64,000 bases of DNA, from contig NZ_LT797700.1 of NCBI RefSeq assembly GCF_900009135.1, positions 49,019 through 113,018 of the forward strand. Direction: 5' to 3'. Below are positions 9,542 to 19,372 of the stretch, one piece after another. The notes below the pieces were generated by a model. It saw only the letters and a list, made by a program, of their open reading frames with translations. It made no database searches and was not told where the DNA came from. The stretch's first letter is position 1. Every line of letters starts with the position of its first letter. The DNA is from Planktothrix sp. PCC 11201 (GTDB lineage Bacteria > Cyanobacteriota > Cyanobacteriia > Cyanobacteriales > Microcoleaceae). The position numbers and the translations under genes were made by a program.

Positions 9542-9898
9542 ATGAATACAATATCTGGAAATAGAATTTGTAAATTAGCTATTTTAGGATTAGTCCCCAT
9601 CACCCTAAGTTTTACTACACCTGCAAATACGGCGAATCAATCTTATCCAACTGTTTCAGAAACTAATCCTCAATTACAATTAGCACAGACTCCTATTGGT
9701 TATTGTACCGTTGCTGACCCCACGGGAACACCCCTGAATGTTCGACAAAAACCCAATGGAAAAGTGATTGGCAGCCTAAAAAATGGAACCATTGTCGCAT
9801 TAGGAGAAGCCGATGGCAGTGAAGGAGAAAAATGGGCAAAAATCATCAAACCCTTACAAGGTTATGTTTGGTCAGATTACTTAAAAGATTGTAAATAG
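9542..9898 (+). CDS. Secreted bacterial SH3-domain protein
   Basis: 118 residues from ATG 9542; the frame runs further upstream only to a TTG. Residues 1-33 form a signal peptide with a basic start, a hydrophobic core ILGLVPITLSF and an Ala-rich cleavage region. The rest is one bacterial SH3 domain: TPLNVRQKPNGKVIGSLKNG, then GEKWAKI and GYVWSDYL. Two cysteines (in GYCTV and DCK) could form a disulphide. Such domains bind cell-wall peptides or other extracellular ligands. No enzyme domain is attached. It is separated from mutS by the candidate leader RNA. Confidence 0.8.
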   Translation: MNTISGNRICKLAILGLVPITLSFTTPANTANQSYPTVSETNPQLQLAQTPIGYCTVADPTGTPLNVRQKPNGKVIGSLKNGTIVALGEADGSEGEKWAKIIKPLQGYVWSDYLKDCK

Positions 9899-9939
9899 AT
9901 TAGGAAAATCCGGCTTTCTGGTGATGTAAAATAAACTGT

Positions 9940-9960
9940 GGGGTTTGGATACCAAACCCC
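9940..9960. terminator. Perfect 9-bp hairpin after the SH3 gene
   Basis: GGGGTTTGG, a 3-base loop and CCAAACCCC form a perfect stem 42 bases after the stop codon. There is no T-run on the + side, so it is either a weak terminator or an mRNA 3' end stabiliser. Confidence 0.45.
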
Positions 9961-10137
9961 TATGGTAACGTCTTATAACTTTAATTTCCTGACCTCTTGA
10001 TGCACACTTAGACACAACCCCTAGCGATTCACCACGGAGAATGGCAAAATTGAAAGGGTTTGGCTTTTTGTTCGCCAAATGCCTATACATCTAATACAGT
10101 TGTAGGGGTGAGGTTTTTAGGAGGTTGTGGGAGTTCG

Positions 10138-10941
10138 ATGAATATTCAAGAGATTTTTGCCAAGGGTGGGCCAGCAATGTGGCCGTTGCTGATCTTGTCC
10201 ATCCTGTCGATGAGTGTGGTCATAGAACGGATTTGGTTTTGGAGTACGACCCTAACCAAAGAAAAACAAATCGTGAACCGAGTCATTGACTCAGCCCGAC
10301 GGGGACAATGGGGAAAAGCCCATCAAATTGCTAAACAATCTAGCAATCAACCAATGGGACGTTTTCTCTATGCACCCCTGCGGTTACAGTCTCCCGACCC
10401 CGAACTTTTTCGTTTAGCCTTAGAAGCGGCGGCGGATGAAGAATTAGCCTTTATGCGTCGGGGCGATAAAATTTTCGAGGCGGTGATTGCCATGGCCCCT
10501 CTGTTGGGACTATTGGGAACGGTGTTAGGGTTAATTAACTCCCTGGGTTCGATTCGTTTGGGTGATATTGGAACTTCATCCTCTGCGGATGTGACCTTGG
10601 GGATTGCGGAAGCCTTAATTTCAACCGCAACGGGATTAATTGTGGCGATTATTAGTCTAGCATTTTATCGTTTTTTTCAGGGGTTAATGTTTGGTCAAGC
10701 CAAAATATTCCGCAAAGCCGGAAACGAATTAGAATTGATGTATCGTCAGAATTGGCCCTATGCCAAATCTCAGTTACAAATTCCTGAAACCGAGGAGGAG
10801 GAAGCCGAAGAACCAGAAGAAATAGATGAACCACTTTTGAAATTTCCTCTAGTCGATGAAGACAATAATAACTCTAGTCCTGAACCAGAAAAAAAAGCTA
10901 AACCTGTAAAAAAATCTGAATCTTTGGATGAGGAGAAATAA
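10138..10941 (+). CDS. exbB: MotA/TolQ/ExbB proton channel family protein
   Basis: 267 residues from ATG 10138, chosen because AGGAGG lies at 10119-10124 and the protein then begins [18 protein letters not shown], as the family does. Three membrane helices are visible: about 13-35, about 120-145 with [14 protein letters not shown] (the family signature), and about 160-190. The cytoplasmic loop between helices 1 and 2 is typical. The last 55 residues form an acidic tail rich in Glu and Asp, followed by Lys. With ExbD it forms an ion-driven motor in the inner membrane that energises outer-membrane transport through a TonB-like partner. The exbD-like gene follows after 70 bases. Confidence 0.88.
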   Translation: MNIQEIFAKGGPAMWPLLILSILSMSVVIERIWFWSTTLTKEKQIVNRVIDSARRGQWGKAHQIAKQSSNQPMGRFLYAPLRLQSPDPELFRLALEAAADEELAFMRRGDKIFEAVIAMAPLLGLLGTVLGLINSLGSIRLGDIGTSSSADVTLGIAEALISTATGLIVAIISLAFYRFFQGLMFGQAKIFRKAGNELELMYRQNWPYAKSQLQIPETEEEEAEEPEEIDEPLLKFPLVDEDNNNSSPEPEKKAKPVKKSESLDEEK

Positions 10942-11011
10942 ATGTTTTCAACAACAAATAAAGTTACTATTTTGTCAGGGAAAACTCTAAGACATTAATC
11001 ACAAAATTTTT

Positions 11012-11692
11012 ATGAAAATTAGAACAGATTCGACCACCGATGAAGCCAGAATAGAATTAATTCCCTTAATTGACGTGGTGTTTTGTATTCTCACGTTCTT
11101 TATTTTGGCATCCCTACAACTAACTCGTCAACAGGCAATTAATGTGGATTTGCCTAAAGCCAGTACGGGGGAAACCCAAATGCAAAAAATGTTAATTGTG
11201 GGGATTGATAAATCTGGACAAACCTATATTGAACAACAACCTGTTAATCAAGATCAATTAGACCGATCATTATTACGATTTCGACGTTGGAATCCCAGTG
11301 GATTAATTGTGTTATATGCCCCGAAAGAAGCCCTTTATAATGATGTAGTTCGGGTGTTAGACCGTTTGCGGGCTATTGGTGGAGAACGGGTCGCCTTGGC
11401 CACATTACCCAGTTCTCAGGAAATCAAACCCCCAACAAATCCGTTAAATCCTACGGTAACGCCTCCCGGTAATCTCACCCCACCTTTTGCCCCTACAGCA
11501 CCCAATTCAGGGGATGTACTGCCTCCGATTTCTCCCTTACCTCCGACTTTACCTAATAGTCTTCCGGCTCAGAATAGTCCGGTATTAACTCCATCAGTTC
11601 CCCAACCGGACAATACGAATCCCTTTGCCCCTCAAATTCCTCCTTCTGACAATAATATTCCCTCCGATGGTCAGGGGCAAAGAAGCTTTTAA
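11012..11692 (+). CDS. exbD: ExbD/TolR family biopolymer transport protein with Pro-rich tail
   Basis: 226 residues. The cytoplasmic start leads into one membrane helix, IELIPLIDVVFCILTFFILA, which contains the functional Asp of the ExbD/TolR/MotB family (LIDVVF). The periplasmic domain runs to about residue 130 and ends RVALATLP. The last 95 residues are Pro/Asn/Thr/Ser-rich and disordered, longer than in typical ExbD (about 140 residues). The tail may bridge the cell wall, in the way TonB's Pro-rich region does; that is inference. It is the second gene of the pair with exbB. No TonB or receptor gene is adjacent. Confidence 0.87.
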   Translation: MKIRTDSTTDEARIELIPLIDVVFCILTFFILASLQLTRQQAINVDLPKASTGETQMQKMLIVGIDKSGQTYIEQQPVNQDQLDRSLLRFRRWNPSGLIVLYAPKEALYNDVVRVLDRLRAIGGERVALATLPSSQEIKPPTNPLNPTVTPPGNLTPPFAPTAPNSGDVLPPISPLPPTLPNSLPAQNSPVLTPSVPQPDNTNPFAPQIPPSDNNIPSDGQGQRSF

Positions 11693-11798
11693 TGGGGAAA
11701 CTGGGTTTGTTTAAATCCTCCTGAGTAAACTAAATTGAGAATTAATTTTTATAGCAATCAGTCGGTTAAGCTGTTAAGCAGTTAAACTGTATATTCTA

Positions 11799-11816
11799 GC
11801 CAGTGAGGACACTGGC
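11799..11816. terminator. Hairpin in the convergent gap after exbD
   Basis: GCCAGTG, loop AGGA, CACTGGC: a perfect 7-bp stem in the 273-base gap between two converging genes. There is no T-run. The gap also holds the inverted sequences TTGACAACG near 11828 and CGTTGTCAA near 11911, and no gene that I can see. Confidence 0.35.
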
Positions 11817-11965
11817 ACTGCAAGGGTTTGACAACGACCCCATACCCAATTTAGATAATTAACAGCTTATTGACAACTTCCTTGTGTCTTTGTGGTTAAA
11901 TTAGGCTTTACCGTTGTCAACATACCAGAGCTAACTGCTATGATTTTAATTCTCAATTTTTAACT

Positions 11966-13171
11966 CTAATTTCTTAGATTAAGTTGAGCCAAAGCATGAT
12001 TTAACTGCTGGGAAATAGCCTCTTGATTAGGATTTAATTCCAGGGCTTGACGATAACAACTCACCGCATCTTCGAGATCGGTACGACCATCTTTTTCTAG
12101 GGGTTGAACGTGGGAACGCTGTTCCAGGGCATCCCCTAAATGTCCATACACCACATCAGATAAGCTCACATCTAAGGCCCGACGGTAGGCCAAAATCGCA
12201 TCATCCCAGCGTTGCAGTTGAGCCAGGGCAAACCCCAGGTGATCTTGACCTTCTAGGGAATGGGGTTCTAAATCTACAGATTTCCGGTAAGCCGTGGCCG
12301 CCTGTTCCCAACGTTGGAGGGTGGAGAGGGCATCTCCTAAGTGTTGATAAATAATCGCTGAAGTCGGTGCGAGATCTAAGGCTTTCTTGTAAGCTGCGAT
12401 CGCATTTTCCCAGTCATGAACCAGGGATAGGGTATGTCCCAGAAAATGATAATAAATAGCGGATTTGGGGTCATGGTCGGTAGCCTTGCGGTAGTAGGCG
12501 ATCGCCTCTTGATATTGACCCTGATCTCGGAAAATCATCCCCAACTGATAATAACTCCAAGCGGATTTGGGGTTAATCTGAATCACATTTTGGTAAGAGG
12601 CGATCGCTTCCTTAATTTGATTATTTGCCTTTAACGCTTCTGCCAACTGCTGATGGAGTTCCCCATTATTGGGAGTTGCCGTCACCGCTTTGTGTAAATA
12701 GGCTATGCCTTCGCGTCCCTGTCCCTGTTGAGCAAAGGCATCCCACAGATATTGATAACAGGCAGTAGCATCGGGTTCGAGTTCAATGGCTGTTTCCAGG
12801 GAACTAATCGCCTCAGCAAACTGTCCCTGTTGACAGAGCAGTTTCCCTAGACTCTGCTGAAACTCATAAAAATCAGGATTGATTTCTACAGCCCGGCGAT
12901 AGGCTTCTAAGGCTTCTGGAATTTTACCCTGTTGCTCTAGGATCTCCCCCAGGTTATAATAAGACCAAGCGGAGTTGGGGTTGAGTTCGCAGGCTTTTTG
13001 GTAACTTGCGATCGCCTCCTCAACCTGACCCAGTTGAGCCAGGGTTTCCCCCAAGTTGTGGTGATACCATGAAAAGCTGGGTTTTTCACTAATCGCTTGG
13101 CGATAGGTAACTATGGATTTCTGAAGCTGGTTTAATTGCTTCTGTTTGTTTGCTTGGTCAAAATGACTCAT
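11966..13171 (-). CDS. Tetratricopeptide repeat protein
   Basis: 401 residues from the ATG at 13171 (MSHFDQANKQKQ). A longer frame with further starts exists upstream but reads through hydrophobic sequence unlike the family and into the divergent gene. The whole protein consists of about ten 34-residue TPRs of the O-GlcNAc-transferase-like style, for example SAWSYYNLGEILEQQGKIPE. TPR arrays bind partner proteins or hold acceptors for glycosyltransferases. No catalytic domain is present. The gene is divergent from the 2009-residue glycan enzyme, about 100 bases away. It resembles the TPR parts of the other island genes and probably belongs to the same system. Confidence 0.85.
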   Translation of the reverse strand: MSHFDQANKQKQLNQLQKSIVTYRQAISEKPSFSWYHHNLGETLAQLGQVEEAIASYQKACELNPNSAWSYYNLGEILEQQGKIPEALEAYRRAVEINPDFYEFQQSLGKLLCQQGQFAEAISSLETAIELEPDATACYQYLWDAFAQQGQGREGIAYLHKAVTATPNNGELHQQLAEALKANNQIKEAIASYQNVIQINPKSAWSYYQLGMIFRDQGQYQEAIAYYRKATDHDPKSAIYYHFLGHTLSLVHDWENAIAAYKKALDLAPTSAIIYQHLGDALSTLQRWEQAATAYRKSVDLEPHSLEGQDHLGFALAQLQRWDDAILAYRRALDVSLSDVVYGHLGDALEQRSHVQPLEKDGRTDLEDAVSCYRQALELNPNQEAISQQLNHALAQLNLRN

Positions 13172-13271
13172 ATACACTTGCAATGTGACTTTTAATAAGG
13201 TACTCATATTAGTGTAATATACAATCTTTAATAATTTTTTCAGTAAAGTAAAACGTAAAAAAAGGAAAAAA

Positions 13272-16200
13272 ATGGGATTAGGAAATTGCCAAAATCTGAT
13301 GAGTCTCCTCCAAAAGGAATATAACATTGAAACCTTTATTGAAACCGGAACCTTTCAGGGCGGAACAGCAGTTTGGGCATCTAATTTGTTTAAAAATGTA
13401 TTCACCATTGAATTATGCCAACAGTTCTATGAAAGCACATCAAAAAATTATGAACATATTCAAAACATCCAATTTCTGTATGGTCATACCACAGAACATT
13501 TAAAAGCAATAGTTCCTCAACTACAAGGATCAGCTTTGTTTTGGTTGGATGCCCATTGGTCAGGGGGAATTACAGCAGGACAAGAAGAAGAATGTCCTAT
13601 ACTTGAAGAATTGCAAATCATCAAAGCCTCAGAATGGGAACACTTCATATTAATTGATGATGCACGGATGTTTTTATCACCTCCTCATGCTCCCCATCAA
13701 TTAGAACAATGGCCAGCTATCCATGAAGTCATCGAAGAACTACTTACGTTTAAACGTCAATACATTGTCGTTATCGAAGATGCGATTATTTCAGTTCCAG
13801 AAAGGGCAAAATCGGTATTAGGCAACTATTGTCAAAAGGGAATTACAAAAGTTTGGGAAGAATATGCTCGTTCTTTTCATACGTTGGGTTATCCTATCTC
13901 TTTTGAAAATTCCCAACCCACTCCAGTAGTTCAGACAGCAATAGCACCGCAAGCTGAACCCGATAACCTTCAATTTGAGGGAAGTGGAGAAGCTCAAGTG
14001 ATCCGAAGATTTGTTACCCCAGGTTCAGTCGTTCTTGATGTGGGGGCTAATTTAGGAGATTGGACAAAAGCAGTTTTAAGCATTTGCCCCGATGCAGAAA
14101 TTCATTTATTTGAACCGATTCCAGTCGTTTACAAAGACTTAATTAAAAACTTAGGGGAAAAATTCTCAACAGCCCAAATCATCCCTAATAGTTTTGCCAT
14201 TGGGAATCAAGCTGGAGTGCAAACATTTTATCACTATCAGGCTCAATCCATATTGAGTACATTTCATCGGCGATTAGAAGTTGAGAAAACTGGAACTCTA
14301 CAACAGCCCCAGGAAATCCAAGTGCTGAAAAATACTGTAGATAACTACTGTATTCAACAAAGGGTAGAAAGAATCAACTTCCTAAAAATTGACGTAGGAG
14401 GCGGAGAATTAGATGTTTTAAAAGGAGCAGAAAAATGCTTAAATAAAGGAAAAATAGACTATATTCAATTTGAATATGGAGGTACTTATTTAGATGCTAA
14501 AATAACTTTAAAAGAGACTTTTGAATATTTGCATAAAGTTCGTTACGTAATATTTAAAATTCAGGGAAACAGCTTGGAATATAAGCCAGTCTTTGAACCC
14601 TCGGATGAAAACTATGAGTATAGTAATTATTTGGCAGTAAATGAGCGCTTTCGCGCGAATGTATTAGGTGAACCCCTGGGGCTATTAGATGTTCCCCAAC
14701 TCTGTCGCCAACATTCGATTACACCCAGAGGTATTATTCACGTTGGAGCGCATGAAGGCTCAGAAGTCGAATACTATTTAGCGATGGGAGTGCAAAGGGT
14801 ACTGTTTATTGAAGCTAACCCCACTGTATTTGAACGTTTACAAACCAATATTGCTCAATATCCAAATGTGCAGGCGGTTAATTATGCGATTAGTCATGAA
14901 AATGGGACTGTTACCTTGCGAGTGACTTCTTTTGATCAAAGTAGTTCAATTCTCCCTTTAAAGCATCATTTAGATATCTATCCGACCATTCAAGAAACAG
15001 AACAAGTGACTGTTCCTTCCCGAACCTTGGATACCCTATTACAAGAATTAGGACTGAATCCTGCTGATTTTAATATTCTCAACATTGATATTCAAGGAGC
15101 AGAACTTTTAGCGTTACAAGGTGCAACCAACTGGCTTCAATATGTGGAAGCTATTAATACAGAAGTTAACTATAAAGAACTATATGAGGGCTGTGCATTA
15201 ATTGATGATTTAGATGAATTTCTAGATCAGTATGGCTTGCAACGGGTGGCAACTACAACACCCCATCCATTCTGGGGGGATGCCTTTTATTTGAAGAAAC
15301 CACTCGTTACCATGTCAATTTTGAGTCGCGCTCGCTTTGGAAATCAAATATTTCTCTATGCAGCGTTGAAAATTCATCAAAAAGAACATGATATTCGTGT
15401 CGAAACAACACCTTGGCTCGGTCAATATCTATTTGGTCATCATGATCCTCTCATTTCCAAAGATTTACCCATAGAATTGGACTCAGGACTTTCAATCCTG
15501 AATGGTAAAGAACCTTTTAAAAACGTAGAATTTGGTGGGCCAACTTATCAAGTACATACCAAGTATTATGCCCCTTATAAAGACTTTTTCCGTTCTTTAT
15601 TCAAACCGATTCCCACAATTGAAGCAAAAATGAAAGAAGCACTCCAACGTTTGCATGAACGTGGGAAAACGATTGTTGGCTTACATTTGCGAAGAGGAGA
15701 TTATAGAGAACCTTATGCAGATTTTATGTTTTACGCGCCTAATTCTTGCTATAGAAATTGGTTAAAAGGGTTGTGGGAAACTTTAGAATCTCCTGTATTA
15801 TTTATTGCTAGTGATGATTTGGAATCCATGCTGGAAGATTTTGCAGATTATCATCCAGTCACCACAAAAGATTTAGGGATTGAACTACCAGAGGCTAGTT
15901 TCTATACTGACTTTTATCTATTAAGTCACTGTGATGTATTAGCTACTTCCAATAGTACGTTCTCTTTTACCGCAGCAATGCTAAATGAACGGTGTAAATT
16001 TTTCTTCCGTCCTCATTTACCAAGTCAAAAACTAATTCCTTTTGATCCTTGGGATAGTGAACCTTTATTGTGGCAGGGAAGAGGGACTTGGGTTGAGAGT
16101 GAAGGATTAGACAACAAGACAGGTCAAAACCCAGTTGGAATGGTTAACATTTCTCCTGTGATCACAGCATCCCTATTAGGAGAAGCTAGTTTTGGGCGTT

Positions 16201-19200
16201 TAGGAAATCAAATCTTTCAATATGCTTTCTTAAAACTATACGCTCTTGAGCATAATTTACGAGTAGAAACACCCGCATGGATTGGTCAATATTTATTTGG
16301 TCACCATGATCCTTTACCGTTGAATCCTTTACCTCAAATTCAAGAACAGCAACAACCTTACAAACTTTCAGAATCAACAATTTTGAATGCGAAAAATCCA
16401 TTTAAAAATGTAGACTTTCAGGGATATTTTCAATTCCATACCCAATACCATGCTCGACACAAAGAGTATTTTTGTTCTTTATTTAAACCTGTACCCGCCC
16501 TTGAAAGTTTACTTCAAGAAGCCCTTCATTGCTTGCGTTTGAAAGGAAAAACTGTGGTGGGAATTCATTTACGACGAGGAGATTATCATGTCGTCAGTAA
16601 TGTTGTACCTTACCTAACCGTTGTTCCCAGTCAATGGTATCAGGAATGGCTTAAAGGCTTTTGGGAAACTTTAGATGAACCTGTGCTATTTATTGCCAGT
16701 GATGAAGTAGAAATTGTCATTGATGATTTCTCGGACTATGACCCAATTACCATCCATGATTTAGGAATTGATTTACCTCAAGCTCCTTTCTATCCAGATT
16801 TTCATATTTTGAGTCAATGTGATGTTTTAGCGATTTCAAACAGCACCTTTTCATTTGCAGCCGCCATGCTCAATGAACGCTGTAAGTTTTTCTTCCGTCC
16901 TCATTTGCAGCAGAAAAAATTAATTCCGTTTGATCCTTGGAATAGTGAACCTTTATTAAGGGACAATCCTGAGCAGACAGAAAATCCTAGTTCTGACTAC
17001 TTACTCCAAGCCAACTTGGTTGAGTCAGAGAATTCAGAATTACTCTGGGGACATCATATCGATGCTCCTGCTGTTGGCAAATTAATAGTTAGCCAAGTTT
17101 TAATTGGTGGTTGGGTCATTGGAAAACAGACACAAGCAGTGGTCGTTGAATTGATTCACCAGGGTCAGGTGATTCGTCAAATTCCTGTGGGTGATATTCG
17201 TACAGATGTCGCTCAATCTTACCCAGATGCTTCTTTTGCACTCGAAAGTGGTTATGCAGCTTTAATTACAGTTCCTGAAACACAATCTAGTTCAGAAATT
17301 AAGATTCAAGTTGTTTTAGCTGATCAAACCTGCGTGAAATTAGGTGTTATTTACTTTCAACCAACGGAACAAAAATGGTCTGTAGTTTCAATTCCTAACG
17401 CCAAACCCCGAAAACAATGTGAACTAAGTATCTGCGCGATTATGAAAAATGAAGCTCCCTATCTGATGGAATGGTTGGAGTTTCATAAACTGGTTGGAGT
17501 AGAACGATTTTATCTCTACAACAATAACAGCAATGATGAAACCCTAGATATCATAGAACCCTATGTTAAATCCAGCCAAGTAATTTTACACAATTGGCCC
17601 ATTAGTCCTGGACAACAAACATTAGCTTATGAACATTGTTTAGGAACCTATTTCTTTGAATCCCAATGGATTGCATTTATTGATTTAGATGAGTTTTTAT
17701 ATCCAACCGATCAGCAGGATTTAAAAGCGGTTTTAAAAGAGTTTAGTGGAGTGCCTGCGGTGGGGGTGAATATGCTTTATTTTGGCACATCTGGTCATCT
17801 GACTCGACCCGATGGGTTACAAATTGAAAACTTTACAATGCGAGGATCTGATGATTTTCAAGGTAATAAAATGATTAAAAGCATTGTTCGTCCTGATCTA
17901 GTGCTTCCTCCTACTTGTCCTCATTTTTTCCCTCCCATCAATCCAGAAACCTATGGTGTAACGGAAAACCAACAACCACTTTTAAGTTCTGTGGCGGCTG
18001 AGGTTTCTGTGCAGAAGTTACGGATTAACCACTATTGCACTCGTTCTAGGGCCGATATGATCCAAAAAGCAATGCGAGGAAGTGCCATTTTCCCGTGGCA
18101 AATAAGTTTGGAAGGTTTAGAATATTTGAATCGAAATGATATTCAAGATTTAACGATTCAGCGTTTTGTGATTCCGTTAAAGCAAGCATTACAATCTAAG
18201 ATGAGTCAGTCACCAACTGCTCAAATTCTCAATGAAAAATGGGGTTTACAGTCTCAAGTTGGTCAGCTTAAAATTCAGCTAGAGCAATCACAAATCAAGT
18301 TATACAAATTCCTCTGGAAAAAAGGGAGTTTACATCATCCTTATTTTCCCCAGCAGTCCAAAATGAAATGGTTTTTTGCCATTAATGATGAAAGTCCATA
18401 TTTTGCTGCTTATGCTCAAATGTTGAAAGTAGCTGTTTACACAGCACGACAATATACTTCTCTTGAACCTTTCTGTATTTATGATGGTAAAGAGAATGAA
18501 GTTACAGAATGGATGCGGAATCAGGGTGTCACTATTATTCATCACCGAATTCCTCATTATGAAAAATTGAAGTCTTACTTTTCTTGGTCTTTAAATGTTG
18601 CATCGGGTGCTTTTCTAAGAATTGAAATTCCGACAATTATGAAACAGTATCAGATGGATGATGAGTATGTTCTTTATACGGATTGTGATGTGATGTTTTT
18701 AAATGATGTTGTTGACTATTTACAAGGAATAACTTGCGAATATATTGCCGCCACTCCAGAACATGATCCCAATGATTGGAGTTATTTGAACAGTGGGGTG
18801 TTATATATGAATATCAAAAACTTGCAAAAAATTAACCAGGAATTTAACACCTTTATTGATGGAAATTTGGATAAAATTATGCAGTTGGCTTATGATCAAG
18901 GTGCCTATAACCTATTTTTTGTAGGGAAGTGGGATAAATTAGATGTGGGAATGAACTGGAAATCCTATTGGGATCTTAATTGTGATGCAAAAATGATTCA
19001 TTTTCATGGGCCAAAACCTAATCAAGAAGTTGTTCATCACTTGGGACACTTTGCCAATAAAGCTTACTGGGAAAATACAGAAATTTGGAAAGAAAAGTAT
19101 CAAGAATTAGCACAGAACCATAATCCATTAAAAATTGAACATGAATTACACAAAATCAAATCTGAATTGCAGATAACAAAGGAACAATTAGAGCAATCGC

Positions 19201-19301
19201 AATCTCAATTTGATGAAGTTCTAGCTGAGTTAGAAGAAGCTCACTGGCAACTTCATCAACACCAACAATCTAAAACTGATGAATCTGTCTCAGTTCAATA
19301 G
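13272..19301 (+). CDS. 2009-residue multi-module glycan enzyme: three methyltransferase and four glycosyltransferase modules
   Basis: Modules in order: a class I methyltransferase-like domain (residues 10-200; FIETGTFQGGTAVW, LFWLDAHWSGG); FkbM-type methyltransferase 1 (240-460; VVLDVGANLGDWTKAVL, FLKIDVGGGE); FkbM-type 2 (470-675; IIHVGAHEGSEVEYYLAMG, LNIDIQGAEL); GT11-like fucosyltransferase module 1 (685-925; RFGNQIFLYA, GLHLRRGDY); GT11-like module 2 (965-1225; RLGNQIFQYA, GIHLRRGDY); an Ig-like GW...RTDV module (1255-1365); a GT92-like domain (1385-1610; CAIMKNEAPYLMEWLEFHKL, FIDLDEF); a GT8-like domain (1698-1920; LYTDCDVMFLND); and a coiled coil (1950-2000). No signal peptide or membrane helix is seen, so it is cytoplasmic. 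The two FkbM and the two GT11 modules look like internal duplications. It probably builds and methylates one short glycan. The acceptor is unknown. It ends at a strong terminator. Confidence 0.85.
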   Translation: MGLGNCQNLMSLLQKEYNIETFIETGTFQGGTAVWASNLFKNVFTIELCQQFYESTSKNYEHIQNIQFLYGHTTEHLKAIVPQLQGSALFWLDAHWSGGITAGQEEECPILEELQIIKASEWEHFILIDDARMFLSPPHAPHQLEQWPAIHEVIEELLTFKRQYIVVIEDAIISVPERAKSVLGNYCQKGITKVWEEYARSFHTLGYPISFENSQPTPVVQTAIAPQAEPDNLQFEGSGEAQVIRRFVTPGSVVLDVGANLGDWTKAVLSICPDAEIHLFEPIPVVYKDLIKNLGEKFSTAQIIPNSFAIGNQAGVQTFYHYQAQSILSTFHRRLEVEKTGTLQQPQEIQVLKNTVDNYCIQQRVERINFLKIDVGGGELDVLKGAEKCLNKGKIDYIQFEYGGTYLDAKITLKETFEYLHKVRYVIFKIQGNSLEYKPVFEPSDENYEYSNYLAVNERFRANVLGEPLGLLDVPQLCRQHSITPRGIIHVGAHEGSEVEYYLAMGVQRVLFIEANPTVFERLQTNIAQYPNVQAVNYAISHENGTVTLRVTSFDQSSSILPLKHHLDIYPTIQETEQVTVPSRTLDTLLQELGLNPADFNILNIDIQGAELLALQGATNWLQYVEAINTEVNYKELYEGCALIDDLDEFLDQYGLQRVATTTPHPFWGDAFYLKKPLVTMSILSRARFGNQIFLYAALKIHQKEHDIRVETTPWLGQYLFGHHDPLISKDLPIELDSGLSILNGKEPFKNVEFGGPTYQVHTKYYAPYKDFFRSLFKPIPTIEAKMKEALQRLHERGKTIVGLHLRRGDYREPYADFMFYAPNSCYRNWLKGLWETLESPVLFIASDDLESMLEDFADYHPVTTKDLGIELPEASFYTDFYLLSHCDVLATSNSTFSFTAAMLNERCKFFFRPHLPSQKLIPFDPWDSEPLLWQGRGTWVESEGLDNKTGQNPVGMVNISPVITASLLGEASFGRLGNQIFQYAFLKLYALEHNLRVETPAWIGQYLFGHHDPLPLNPLPQIQEQQQPYKLSESTILNAKNPFKNVDFQGYFQFHTQYHARHKEYFCSLFKPVPALESLLQEALHCLRLKGKTVVGIHLRRGDYHVVSNVVPYLTVVPSQWYQEWLKGFWETLDEPVLFIASDEVEIVIDDFSDYDPITIHDLGIDLPQAPFYPDFHILSQCDVLAISNSTFSFAAAMLNERCKFFFRPHLQQKKLIPFDPWNSEPLLRDNPEQTENPSSDYLLQANLVESENSELLWGHHIDAPAVGKLIVSQVLIGGWVIGKQTQAVVVELIHQGQVIRQIPVGDIRTDVAQSYPDASFALESGYAALITVPETQSSSEIKIQVVLADQTCVKLGVIYFQPTEQKWSVVSIPNAKPRKQCELSICAIMKNEAPYLMEWLEFHKLVGVERFYLYNNNSNDETLDIIEPYVKSSQVILHNWPISPGQQTLAYEHCLGTYFFESQWIAFIDLDEFLYPTDQQDLKAVLKEFSGVPAVGVNMLYFGTSGHLTRPDGLQIENFTMRGSDDFQGNKMIKSIVRPDLVLPPTCPHFFPPINPETYGVTENQQPLLSSVAAEVSVQKLRINHYCTRSRADMIQKAMRGSAIFPWQISLEGLEYLNRNDIQDLTIQRFVIPLKQALQSKMSQSPTAQILNEKWGLQSQVGQLKIQLEQSQIKLYKFLWKKGSLHHPYFPQQSKMKWFFAINDESPYFAAYAQMLKVAVYTARQYTSLEPFCIYDGKENEVTEWMRNQGVTIIHHRIPHYEKLKSYFSWSLNVASGAFLRIEIPTIMKQYQMDDEYVLYTDCDVMFLNDVVDYLQGITCEYIAATPEHDPNDWSYLNSGVLYMNIKNLQKINQEFNTFIDGNLDKIMQLAYDQGAYNLFFVGKWDKLDVGMNWKSYWDLNCDAKMIHFHGPKPNQEVVHHLGHFANKAYWENTEIWKEKYQELAQNHNPLKIEHELHKIKSELQITKEQLEQSQSQFDEVLAELEEAHWQLHQHQQSKTDESVSVQ

Positions 19302-19317
19302 ATTCAGAAAATCCAAT

Positions 19318-19358
19318 AAAACCGTCTGCACTATATATTAAGCTCGGACGGTTTTTTT
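19318..19358 (+). terminator. Rho-independent terminator after the multi-module gene
   Basis: AAAACCGTC and GACGGTTTT form a 9-bp stem around a 20-base loop, followed by a T-run. It lies 17 bases after the stop of the + gene and just before the convergent gene. The A-run on the other side lets it serve both strands. Confidence 0.8.
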
Positions 19359-19372
19359 ATGCTCTAAATTTT

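Noticed and set aside
13208..13327. Longer N-terminus for the TPR gene at 11966
   Set aside because: The extra 52 residues are hydrophobic and basic, unlike a TPR protein, and would overlap the start of the divergent 2009-residue gene. The ATG at 13171 is better.
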